Assembly: GCA_016936255.1 (NCBI GenBank)
Contig: JAFGYE010000056.1
Span: 62,001 to 126,000 of the forward strand
Direction: 5' to 3'
From: Marinifilaceae bacterium
Lineage (GTDB): Bacteria; Bacteroidota; Bacteroidia; Bacteroidales; Marinifilaceae
DNA: 64,000 bases
This document shows, one piece after another, positions 34,624 to 42,100 of this stretch (positions within the stretch are counted from its first letter, which is position 1; every line of letters begins with the position of its first letter). A program made the position numbers and the translations under genes. Below the pieces are notes generated by a model. The model made no database searches, was not told the DNA's origin, and worked only from the letters and a program-made list of their open reading frames with translations.

Positions 34624-35772
34624 CTAAATTTTTGAATCCAGATAATAACCATAAACTCCATTTAGTTTCTTCTTGGGGATATCAATTTGTTTTAAAGCCT
34701 TACCAATTTTCACAACATTCAGGTTGTTTATATTTAGCATCTGGCTAAGTTTCATTTTGATATCGGTTGCAGTCCGAAACGAATTAGGATCTTCTGATTC
34801 ATCGTGAGTAAAATGCTTTTGAATTAACTGTCTTTCTTCTGATAGAATTTGAAATGCCTGATTTCTCCTTTCATTCTCGTTAATCTCATCCAATGATAAA
34901 TTACAATCAAACTTGGTTTTCACAAGATGATAAGCCTGAGCATAGACCAAATCAATATCAATCTTCTTCGAATACTCCCAATCAATTTTTTCAATCTCAA
35001 AACACAACCAGCGTACAGATCCTGTTTCATCCATCAGAAACTCCATTTCATTAGTAGAACCAATAAAACTACATCTTCTCGGAATAACTGAAGCCTTCCG
35101 TTCGTATGGTAACCGATCATTGATCTTCTCCTTTGAAAAAAGAGCCTTTAAACTGTTGATATCTCTTCGTGAAAGAGTTGCTAATTCATCCAGATTGATC
35201 AGGATATTTGTTGCCAGAGCAATACGACTGTCTTTATCAATCGATATGTTCTCAGAGATATAATCGCCCAAAGTTGGCGGACATAGAAACCTACAGAAAG
35301 TTGATTTCCCACTGTTCTGTTTGTCATGAACAAATATTAAAGCTTGTTTGTTAAAAAACCGACTATCTATTGCTGTTTTAATTACCCGAACCATCCACTT
35401 GCGAAAATGTAATTCAAAAGAATTTTGATCCTTGGTGTGAACATATGAAGCTAGATTTCCGATATGATCAATCCCATCCCAGTCTGGAAGATTGGAAAAG
35501 TAACTTTCGAATGGATTGTAATCGGGAACGAAATCAGACTTCAAAAGAGCCAATAAATTTGCAATACTGATATTAATACCTTCTTTCTGTAATTCTATAT
35601 AAAGTGAATTTTCACATAGAATCTGCCATTTAGAATTGTCCTTCTTTCTTATCTCTATATCAAGACTGATAATATTATTTCTAAGCAAATAGCGTTCATT
35701 CAAATACTCTTCAGTTAAGCAAAATTTGTTTGCAACTGTTTTCTTGGGAACTACCTTATTTTCAGTTGTCAT
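34624..35772 (-). CDS. VapE-like P-loop helicase/replication protein
   Basis: 382 residues. Central P-loop ATPase: Walker A FVHDKQNSGKSTFCR (Lys156), Walker B NILINLDELATL, sensor-like SFIGSTNEMEFLMDETGSVRW and Arg-rich RLPYERKASVIPRRC. This is the signature of virulence-associated protein E (VapE), a superfamily 3-like helicase found in phages, satellites and Bacteroidota elements. N-terminal ~100 residues contain FESYFSNLPDWDGIDHIGNLASYV, typical of the VapE lead-in. It starts 3 bp after the PriCT_2-like gene. In many Bacteroidota elements the primase, PriCT_2 and VapE parts are one protein of ~700-800 residues; here they are three. Likely unwinds the island during autonomous replication. 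Confidence 0.85.
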   Translation of the reverse strand: MTTENKVVPKKTVANKFCLTEEYLNERYLLRNNIISLDIEIRKKDNSKWQILCENSLYIELQKEGINISIANLLALLKSDFVPDYNPFESYFSNLPDWDGIDHIGNLASYVHTKDQNSFELHFRKWMVRVIKTAIDSRFFNKQALIFVHDKQNSGKSTFCRFLCPPTLGDYISENISIDKDSRIALATNILINLDELATLSRRDINSLKALFSKEKINDRLPYERKASVIPRRCSFIGSTNEMEFLMDETGSVRWLCFEIEKIDWEYSKKIDIDLVYAQAYHLVKTKFDCNLSLDEINENERRNQAFQILSEERQLIQKHFTHDESEDPNSFRTATDIKMKLSQMLNINNLNVVKIGKALKQIDIPKKKLNGVYGYYLDSKI

Positions 35773-35775
35773 ATC

Positions 35776-36153
35776 TTATCTTTTTAGCATTATACCATAA
35801 GTTTTAGCGATCCAGAAAAGGCTTGCTAGTGTTATTCCTCCACCCCTGCATTTCAAACAGTTCGAATATTGTCTGTCACACTTTTCACGATTATAATCAG
35901 GATTCAAACGACTTAATCGATGGAAGTAACTTCGCCCTGACTCCCCTAATGATTCAGACAAACTAAAGGCAATGTTCCGCCAATTCTCGTAGCCTTGCGT
36001 GATATCTATACTGCATGATTCGATCTTTGAAACCAATTGTTCAACATTTGCTAACGAGTCACCAACAACCGTATTTGTTGGTGGTTTGCATTTGACTTTT
36101 TGTGGTTTGCTGTTCGCTTCTAACCACACATGTGGATTAAATACCTTTTTCAT
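35776..36153 (-). CDS. PriCT_2-like primase C-terminal domain protein
   Basis: 125 residues. Residues ~40-120 match the primase C-terminal type 2 pattern: ITQGYENWRNIAFSLSESLG, SYFHRLSRLNPDYN, CDRQYSNCLK, and GGITLASLFWIAKTYGI. This domain usually links an archaeo-eukaryotic-type primase to a helicase. The start overlaps the end of the primase-like gene by 17 bp and the stop is 3 bp before the VapE-like start, so all three are probably translationally coupled. Confidence 0.78.
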   Translation of the reverse strand: MKKVFNPHVWLEANSKPQKVKCKPPTNTVVGDSLANVEQLVSKIESCSIDITQGYENWRNIAFSLSESLGESGRSYFHRLSRLNPDYNREKCDRQYSNCLKCRGGGITLASLFWIAKTYGIMLKR

Positions 36154-36763
36154 AACTCAAATATTTAGGGTTTATATAAACTTGAGGATCATAAGGCATA
36201 AAACAGGCACGTGCAATATCCTTCCCTGAAGCATCAACTTCTATCTGATAAGTTTGTTTCAAGTAATTACCGACTGCCTTAAAATAGTTCTTGTGATCTA
36301 TTAAGCAGATATCGATGGTAATCACCCATTTTAATCCATCACCCGATGGAGACCGGAATAAAAGCACTGTTTCTAAGCTCTCATCGGCTAGTAAACTATT
36401 TTTAACTCCATTAACATCCGACAAATGATCAAAGTCCAACACCATCAAGCCTGAATGATGTTGAAAATGTTTCTCACTTCTTTTCGTAAATATTCCAGAG
36501 AAACATACATAGTTGAATTGACTTGCTTTAAAAGCTCTGGCTTCTTCAAGATCTTTAATTTGCCTTAATTCCTGAGTTCGTTCAATATTCCAATGCCCTT
36601 TGATTAGAGTATAGGCATCTAAAACACTAATTGTCCTGTATGGCTTGGTATTAGATATGGGTTTTTTGAAGAAGCTAAACTCAGGTAACTTTATTTTTAT
36701 CTGGTTATCTAGATATCCAGTATCTAGATAACCTTTTATTTTACCACTTAAATTTGGTGTCAT
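36137..36763 (-). CDS. BT4734/VirE-N-like primase-polymerase domain protein
   Basis: 208 residues. Carries GLMVLDFDHL (Asp110, Asp112, His113) and FRSPSGDGLKWVI about 25 residues later, then DISGKDIARACFMPYDP-like ending (DASGKDIARACFMPYDP). These are the marks of the Bacteroidota BT4734/VirE N-terminal family, which has an archaeo-eukaryotic primase fold. It lacks the usual C-terminal domains because these lie in the next two genes. Likely primes replication of the island. The start at 36763 gives a 208-aa protein; upstream TATCTAGATAACC repeats near 36705-36735 are coding here. Confidence 0.8.
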   Translation of the reverse strand: MTPNLSGKIKGYLDTGYLDNQIKIKLPEFSFFKKPISNTKPYRTISVLDAYTLIKGHWNIERTQELRQIKDLEEARAFKASQFNYVCFSGIFTKRSEKHFQHHSGLMVLDFDHLSDVNGVKNSLLADESLETVLLFRSPSGDGLKWVITIDICLIDHKNYFKAVGNYLKQTYQIEVDASGKDIARACFMPYDPQVYINPKYLSYEKGI

Positions 36764-36895
36764 ATTATTTCATTTTTTAGAAAGATTAGGGCATAGTTAT
36801 CCTGTTTGCAAAGCATTACCACTTCACAGCATATTAACTCTATGCCATACAATTCGATTATTTTAAAGGAAAAGAAGATTCCTTTTAAGAAAGGT

Positions 36896-37183
36896 TTACT
36901 TAAAAGATTTCACGTAATGTTTCTTCAGATGAGCTTCGATATCCGAGCTCTTGTAATAGATCTTAGAGCCAATTTGAGAAAAGGCTAAAGTTCCGTTATC
37001 GCGATAAGTTTGAAGTGTTCGTTTGCTGATAAGAAGTGTTTGGCAAACTTCCTGATTGTCGAGCCAACGTTCTTCCAGTGGATAAAAGTGTTTTCTACTT
37101 AATTTTTCAACAGCTTCTTCCATGCTTCTTAGTTGCGAGTTTATCTTTAGAAAAGCATCACTGCTCATTGTTACTACTTCCAT
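36896..37183 (-). CDS. Small helix-turn-helix protein, excisionase/MerR-like
   Basis: 95 residues. Residues ~40-90 are an HTH_17-type winged helix: RWLDNQEVCQTLLISKRTLQTYRDNGTLAFSQIGSKIYYKSSDIEAHL. The N-terminal ~35 residues look like a short coiled coil. Such proteins commonly precede replication genes in Bacteroidota elements and act as excisionase or regulator. The gene is preceded by a good -7 box and a palindrome. The next gene in its direction is the primase-like one, 132 bp away. An alternative ATG 15 bp downstream (37168) is possible. Confidence 0.8.
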   Translation of the reverse strand: MEVVTMSSDAFLKINSQLRSMEEAVEKLSRKHFYPLEERWLDNQEVCQTLLISKRTLQTYRDNGTLAFSQIGSKIYYKSSDIEAHLKKHYVKSFK

Positions 37184-37215
37184 AATATTGAAATTTAGAG
37201 TTAATTAATAAAAAT

Positions 37216-37234
37216 CAAATCTATCTGGCGCCAG
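37216..37234 (-). promoter_or_regulatory. Candidate promoter -7 box and operator palindrome of the HTH gene
   Basis: On the - strand TAGATTTG (37223-37216) matches TAnnTTTG and lies 33 bp before the ATG at 37183. Immediately upstream of it is the perfect palindrome CTGGCGCCAG (37225-37234), in the space between the -33 and -7 positions, where a repressor would block transcription. No TTTG is found at -33. Confidence 0.45.
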
Positions 37235-37271
37235 TAGATCGTTTCGGAAGCAAACATAGGCAGGACAAAGC

Positions 37272-37305
37272 AAAAAAAAGGGTTGCAACTAACTTGTACA
37301 ACCCT
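37272..37305 (-). terminator. Terminator of the 445-aa gene
   Basis: AGGGTTG (37279-37285) pairs with CAACCCT (37299-37305). Read on the - strand, the hairpin is followed by eight T. It isolates the 445-aa gene from the HTH/replication genes. Confidence 0.8.
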
Positions 37306-37350
37306 CGGTAACCTCACTGATTATCTGCATGATAATTCAAATATTTTTGT

Positions 37351-38688
37351 CTAGTATTTATTCAACAATTGACGCAAACGAACCAATTTAGTTTCCCAAA
37401 ATTCAATCGCTTCATTTTGCGGACTGTCAAAATTGTTCTTTACCGATTTATAACTAATATCATCTTTTTGCTTTGATGAAAAACTTGATGCTATTTGCTT
37501 GGATAATTTTGTGATATTATCAGTTTGTAAGATATTCTCATCGCTAAGCAATCGGAAAAACAAAGCCATTTGCGACACCGTTAAATTGGACTTAATCTTT
37601 CCATAACCGTTCGAACTGCCCGTATTATCAAGTAAATCTCTATCATATTTTACCAATTTGTTATCAACAAAGGCAATCAACTTATCCAAAGTATTGTCTA
37701 CCAAAGTCATGATATTAGATAAATGCAAATGGCGATACGGAGGACTATCCTTCAAAGTGTAAAGTCGTTTTTTAAAAGCTATCAAAACCTCATATCGTTC
37801 CTTCTCATTCTTGCCGGATAAAGATTTGTTAAGATATTCAACACTATAAGCATAAGTCTTTACTGGTATAACACTAGTCTCAATTAGAAAATTTAAGACC
37901 TTTTCTTCTCTAGCAAAATCATCTGTGGTCTCTAACAAACCATCTAACACTTTACTTATTTTTTGAAAAAATAGGTCATTTCTATTAGAATTATACCTCT
38001 CAAGATACATTTCATCGCTGACAGCTTTTACAAAGTCTTGAAATGAAATAGAATCCTTTCCTATATCATCTTTTTCAATTTCTTGATCCTTTGGTTGACT
38101 TTGAATATCAGAAGGTGAATTGTAAGAAGCATAAGGATATTCGCCAGCTACAAATGTTACGCTATCAAAAAGCACGTAATCATTTCCAAGTGAAAAACTT
38201 TTAAATAGTTCTTTACGCCATATCTCAATTTTCGCCTCATCAATTTTCTTATATTTTAAGATTAAACTTTCATCATCTAAAACATTATCTAAAGACACAA
38301 ACAACTTAACAGTAATGAACTCCAACAAGTCTACGACTCCTTCGTAGGCAACAAGAAGATTGGTATAGTAGTCATAATTAAAAGCATCATCACTTATTTG
38401 TTCAATTATTAAATCTTCGAGAACAGATTTTAGATAAGACTCTATCTTTTCTTTAAAGTTCAACAGTCTCCTAGCCCTAAATTCAAACATAGATTGAATC
38501 GCTTCACGAGATTTACCTTGTCCTGCAATATCAAAATATATTTTTTTGATTGTATCAAACTCAAAATTCAGTTTTTCGCTAATATCCTTTTCAAACAGAA
38601 CGATCTTTTCTTTAAAGGCTATCTCAGAGTTAATATCATTATAAGTATTAAAAAACAACTTCTCAAAATATTCAAATTCATCTCTCAT
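37351..38688 (-). CDS. Uncharacterised 445-aa cytoplasmic protein at the right end of the island
   Basis: No signal peptide or membrane segment. Mostly helical and rich in Lys, Glu, Asp and Leu, with a low-complexity linker near residues 195-215 (SPSDIQSQPKDQEIEKDD). The C-terminal ~80 residues (LTVSQMALFFRLLSDENILQTDNITKLSKQIASSF, then FWETKLVRLRQLL) look like a winged-helix-type end seen on several proteins next to Bacteroidota integrative elements, RteC among them. This resemblance is by pattern only. It has its own terminator, and on the - strand a TATTTTTG box (38725-38718) fits a -7 element ~30 bp before its ATG. May be a regulator or a defence-type cargo. Function unknown. Confidence 0.8.
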   Translation of the reverse strand: MRDEFEYFEKLFFNTYNDINSEIAFKEKIVLFEKDISEKLNFEFDTIKKIYFDIAGQGKSREAIQSMFEFRARRLLNFKEKIESYLKSVLEDLIIEQISDDAFNYDYYTNLLVAYEGVVDLLEFITVKLFVSLDNVLDDESLILKYKKIDEAKIEIWRKELFKSFSLGNDYVLFDSVTFVAGEYPYASYNSPSDIQSQPKDQEIEKDDIGKDSISFQDFVKAVSDEMYLERYNSNRNDLFFQKISKVLDGLLETTDDFAREEKVLNFLIETSVIPVKTYAYSVEYLNKSLSGKNEKERYEVLIAFKKRLYTLKDSPPYRHLHLSNIMTLVDNTLDKLIAFVDNKLVKYDRDLLDNTGSSNGYGKIKSNLTVSQMALFFRLLSDENILQTDNITKLSKQIASSFSSKQKDDISYKSVKNNFDSPQNEAIEFWETKLVRLRQLLNKY

Positions 38689-38825
38689 GCCTAGTACTCT
38701 ATTTTTTATTCTGGGTACAAAAATAATAAAATGCGGTGCATTATGAACATTTTTTATATCTTTGAATCACTCGCAAACGAGGACATTTTGATAAAAAGCA
38801 AAGCAATCAAGTAGTTACATAATTC

Positions 38826-38853
38826 GGTGTAGTGAAAAATTGTTTACAAGGCT
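38826..38853. promoter_or_regulatory. Candidate integrase sites at the right end
   Basis: GGTGTAG (38826-38832) and GTTTACAAGGCT (38842-38853) both recur at the left end (25069-25075 and 24996-25007). They sit 44-71 bp inside the right att core. The 306-bp gap between the 445-aa gene and the GH53 gene holds these, the att core and a terminator, but no gene. Confidence 0.35.
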
Positions 38854-38896
38854 AAAGCATTGTATTACAGCATACGAGATAGGGATGGTTCAAGAT

Positions 38897-38909
38897 CCTC
38901 TCTCTCCGC
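38897..38909 (+). other. attR core of the integrated island
   Basis: Exact copy of CCTCTCTCTCCGC from the tRNA-Ser 3' end, preceded by GGTTCAAGAT, which has lost T-loop consensus, so this copy is not a tRNA. DNA to its right should be the original 3' flank of the tRNA. Confidence 0.85.
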
Positions 38910-38931
38910 ATTTTAGGAATCATCCTAACCC

Positions 38932-38971
38932 AAAAGACTGTAAATCAATTGATTTACAGTCTTTTTTTTTT
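38932..38971 (+). terminator. Strong terminator beyond attR, probably the original tRNA-Ser terminator
   Basis: AAAAGACTGTAAATC (38932-38946) and GATTTACAGTCTTTT (38951-38965) pair perfectly around AATT, then a run of T. It points in the tRNA direction with no gene before it on the + strand. Before insertion it would have lain ~25 bp from the tRNA end. It can also act for the convergent GH53 gene. Confidence 0.88.
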
Positions 38972-38994
38972 ATTTTTCACCTATTTATTTCATC

Positions 38995-40032
38995 TTATTT
39001 GCTAAAAGCATCCATAGCTTTTGTTGGATAACCAGCCTCATCAAAAGCTCCTTTTTGGTATTCTTTCCATCCATTGTAACATTGTGGTTCCCAATAAAAA
39101 ACCCCTAAACAACTATCATTTAATTTGGTTCTTGTAATCAGATCTGAAAGAAAGTTATATGCTGCATCCTCCCCGTCCCAGTTCATGCCTGTCTCGCAAA
39201 TCATGATCTCACAAGCATAACGGCTGACCATGTCATTTATATTGCTTATTAAATCGTCGTTCATGCTTTGCCAGGTATCCGACTCCGGGTACAAGGACAT
39301 GCCAATCACATCCCACTTCCCGCCATTATTTTTCAAGCCATCAAACAACCATCTGAACTTTAAATTCTTATTTCCCTCCTGTACATGTACAATAACTTTT
39401 GCCTCCGGAAAAACAGCTTTTACAGCATCGTATCCATAATTGGTAAGGCTTGCATACTGTGCCATATTTTCATCTGCTTTCCCATCACTCCAAAGCATGC
39501 CATTACCAGTTTCGTTGCCTACCTGAACCCATTCCGGGCTAATCCCCCAATTGTTAAGTGCAGTTAATACTTCAGTAGTATGATCTTTTACAGCAAGGCA
39601 CAAATCATCAAAAGACAGATCTTCCCAACTTGCCGGCTTGTTTTGTTTGGAAGGATCAGCCCAGGAATCACTGTAGTGAAAATCAACCAAAATACGCATC
39701 CCCAAATCGTTGGCACGTTTGGCTTTAACCAACATATCGGTTTTATTACACCATCCATCTGCAGGATTTACCCAAACCCTTAAGCGGATAGAATTCATCC
39801 CCAGACTTTTTAAAAGACTTATGCATTCCGTTTTGTTTCCTTCTGCATCATAAAATGAAATATCTTCACTCTCCATCTCTGTTAACCAGCTTACATCGGC
39901 ACCTTTGGCAAAACCACTCATATCTTCTACCACAGGTTTCTCTGTTGAAGTCTTGTTGTCATCATTGTTGTCACATGAGACAAAAAGAAAAATAAAACTG
40001 AACAGCAATATTGTAATTTTTTGAATTTTCAT
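38995..40032 (-). CDS. GH53 endo-beta-1,4-galactanase, lipoprotein
   Basis: 345 residues. Lipoprotein signal (LLFSFIFLFVSC). GH53 landmarks: FAKGADVSWLTEME, LGMNSIRLRVWVNPADGW, LVDFHYSDSWADPSKQNKP, and the two catalytic glutamates Glu174 (VQVGNETGNGMLW) and Glu280 (IMICETGM). Length is standard for the catalytic domain plus a short linker. It cuts beta-1,4-galactan, the side chain of RG-I, at the cell surface. Last gene of the galactan locus, 82 bp after the SusE-like gene. A second GH53 of only moderate similarity starts the locus. Confidence 0.95.
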   Translation of the reverse strand: MKIQKITILLFSFIFLFVSCDNNDDNKTSTEKPVVEDMSGFAKGADVSWLTEMESEDISFYDAEGNKTECISLLKSLGMNSIRLRVWVNPADGWCNKTDMLVKAKRANDLGMRILVDFHYSDSWADPSKQNKPASWEDLSFDDLCLAVKDHTTEVLTALNNWGISPEWVQVGNETGNGMLWSDGKADENMAQYASLTNYGYDAVKAVFPEAKVIVHVQEGNKNLKFRWLFDGLKNNGGKWDVIGMSLYPESDTWQSMNDDLISNINDMVSRYACEIMICETGMNWDGEDAAYNFLSDLITRTKLNDSCLGVFYWEPQCYNGWKEYQKGAFDEAGYPTKAMDAFSK

Positions 40033-40114
40033 TGTTGGAATATCCGTTTAGTTAAAAACAGAGGTATTCTAATTTTTCTGCATTGTAAAAAAACAGAATA
40101 CCTCATTTTGATTA

Positions 40115-42085
40115 TTACTGCACTTCAAAAGAACAGGTATTGTGAATAAAATCTACAGTTATATTATATGTTCCGTTTGCCAGACTTTGAACCTCTGTCA
40201 TGTTAGCCCCCAAATAACTCATAGAGTCAAAAGAACCTCCATAATAACGGTTCCATGACTGATCTAAATGAATAGCCATTCCATAAGGTGAATCTGCACT
40301 AATGATTGCTGTTCCGGTATATACTCCGGCAGATGCTTTCGTTAATACAACAGTGGTAAAGTCCCAAACATCATTTAATCCGGTAACATAAACCTCATCA
40401 CCTAAAAACACATAGGTTTGATTTATAATATTGGTAATCAAGTCGTAAGTTCCTGTTGCTATAGAAGCATCATCTGTAATGCCATTGGCTCCCAAACTTA
40501 AGTTTCCGCTTTCACCACCATAAAAATAATCCCATCCACCATTTAAATATAATTTAGCTCCATATTCGGAGGTGGCATTAATCGTTACACTGCCTGAGTA
40601 GACTCCATCAACCTCTTCAGCTATCATCTGTACCAGACTCCAATCATCATTAAAGCCTGCATAACTTAAGCTGGTTACTTCGGTATGACTGTAAGTCAGG
40701 TTCTTCAAATCGGTCTGAATCAAATACAATCCCGGATCCGGAGCAGTAATATTATTGGCTCCCTGAAATTCCAATGTTCCTTCTGTATCGCCCATCTTGT
40801 AAACATCATTCCAATTGTCCTTTTCTAGAGACATATTATAGCCCCACAATGAATTCACATTTATCACCCCTGCAAATGTAGAATCCTCTTCGCTCAATAA
40901 ACGCAGGTAGTTGTCGAATGTCCAGGATCCTGAAATGCCATCATCAACACCGGGAAGATACATATACCCGCTAAGTGGTTTTACCTCTTCCGTTGCACCA
41001 GCTGTTATCTCATAATGCAGGTTCAGTGGATCCGACAAATAAAAAGTTAAAGTATAATCGCCGGCTGTTCCAAAAGTAATATTGCCGGCAGATGCAGCCA
41101 ACATATCAAAGGTCAATCCACCATTGGCATCAGCAATAAAACCAATCTCTTTGCTAATAGCGGCATCATCATTCGTTGCAGTGGAGAAATTATAGAGTTT
41201 AGCATCAGAACAGCTGACTTTCACCACTGCATTATCTTTTGCGGTGCTTACTGACACATACCATTTCACTTCCGATTTTACAAAAGTCATTTCGGCACTT
41301 ACATCACCGCTTACAGTCAGGTTAGGAATATAAGTTGCTGTCCATTCTTTTGATGATGTACTTGCTGTTGTATAGTAACATCCACCAAAACCCGGATACC
41401 AGAAATTCCACATGGAGCTTTCGTCCGAGGACATCAAAAATTCTTTACCATCAGCACCTTCATTGCCCCAAAGGCTTCCGTCTCCTTCTTTTAAGAACCA
41501 GTTACTCCAGGCAGTAGTTCCAATAAAACCAGAATATTCACCATCACTTTCAGGAGCATACAATACAAAACCTGTATCTGCCTTATCTTTATCAAGCACA
41601 AAAGCTTTTGACATATCAATAGAATAGCTGGTGATGTTCACAGCAATCACATTACTGTAATAAGGATCTGTATTACCGCTATAAGCCAAATTGACTCTGA
41701 AATACATAGGAGTACTGACATCCGGAGTGAAAGCAAAATTCTTTGCCATGGTATTCAATTCACCTCCGGTAAAAGAGTAGATATTGCTCTCTGGCTTTAT
41801 GGTTTGATATGTTTTAAAATCCTCAGCAGCAGAAATCTCTATTGCCGCAGATGGAATATTATCAGGCAGGCTCACAACCGTACTACTAATACTAAGCTCA
41901 CTCTCACTCCAGGTTAAAGCCAGCATAGGTGCATCCTTGGTTTCCTGAGATAAAACAATATCAGATTCACTTGTTTGCAGCTTTGATGAAGTAAGCCCTG
42001 AAACGAAAATTTCGTCTCCGTCTTTTTCGCAGGCAGTAAATAATGCTGAGCAACTTACCGCCAGAAATATGATTAATTTCTTCAT
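40115..42085 (-). CDS. SusE/SusF-like outer-membrane glycan-binding lipoprotein
   Basis: 656 residues. Lipoprotein signal (FLAVSCSALFTAC). The N-terminal ~110 residues form the SusE domain (SDIVLSQETKDAPMLALTWS; YFRVNLAYSGNTDPYYSNVIAVNI). The C-terminal half has three ~90-residue repeats (starting near SGSWTFDNYLRL, NDDWSLVQMIAE and NDVWDFTTVVLT), each with a W-rich patch and LGANGI/LGANMT-type loops, as in SusE/F carbohydrate-binding domains. No catalytic motif. It follows susD by 15 bp. Role: holds galactan or its oligosaccharides at the surface to help the SusCD pair. Confidence 0.85.
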   Translation of the reverse strand: MKKLIIFLAVSCSALFTACEKDGDEIFVSGLTSSKLQTSESDIVLSQETKDAPMLALTWSESELSISSTVVSLPDNIPSAAIEISAAEDFKTYQTIKPESNIYSFTGGELNTMAKNFAFTPDVSTPMYFRVNLAYSGNTDPYYSNVIAVNITSYSIDMSKAFVLDKDKADTGFVLYAPESDGEYSGFIGTTAWSNWFLKEGDGSLWGNEGADGKEFLMSSDESSMWNFWYPGFGGCYYTTASTSSKEWTATYIPNLTVSGDVSAEMTFVKSEVKWYVSVSTAKDNAVVKVSCSDAKLYNFSTATNDDAAISKEIGFIADANGGLTFDMLAASAGNITFGTAGDYTLTFYLSDPLNLHYEITAGATEEVKPLSGYMYLPGVDDGISGSWTFDNYLRLLSEEDSTFAGVINVNSLWGYNMSLEKDNWNDVYKMGDTEGTLEFQGANNITAPDPGLYLIQTDLKNLTYSHTEVTSLSYAGFNDDWSLVQMIAEEVDGVYSGSVTINATSEYGAKLYLNGGWDYFYGGESGNLSLGANGITDDASIATGTYDLITNIINQTYVFLGDEVYVTGLNDVWDFTTVVLTKASAGVYTGTAIISADSPYGMAIHLDQSWNRYYGGSFDSMSYLGANMTEVQSLANGTYNITVDFIHNTCSFEVQ

Positions 42086-42100
42086 AACTTATTCTGTTTT

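Larger units (their letters stand above)
24941..38909. mobile_element. 14-kb integrative island inserted in tRNA-Ser
   Basis: Bounded by 13-bp direct repeats of the tRNA 3' end. Contents in order: tyrosine integrase, RHS cargo block, non-coding repeat/iteron region, VapE-like helicase, PriCT_2-like protein, primase-like protein, excisionase-like HTH protein, 445-aa unknown protein. No relaxase, coupling protein, T4SS, capsid, portal or terminase genes were seen. The gene set recalls phage satellites (int, xis, primase, VapE-type rep) or small helper-dependent integrative elements of Bacteroidota. Whether it still excises is unknown; integrase, candidate excisionase and both att cores look intact. 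Confidence 0.85.

Noticed and set aside
24941..38909. Conjugative transposon (ICE)
   Set aside because: No relaxase, coupling protein or Tra genes; the content is integrase, replication genes and cargo only.
38840..38910. Second tRNA-Ser copy
   Set aside because: Only the 3' 13 bp and part of the T-arm match; no acceptor 5' half or anticodon arm. It is the attR end.
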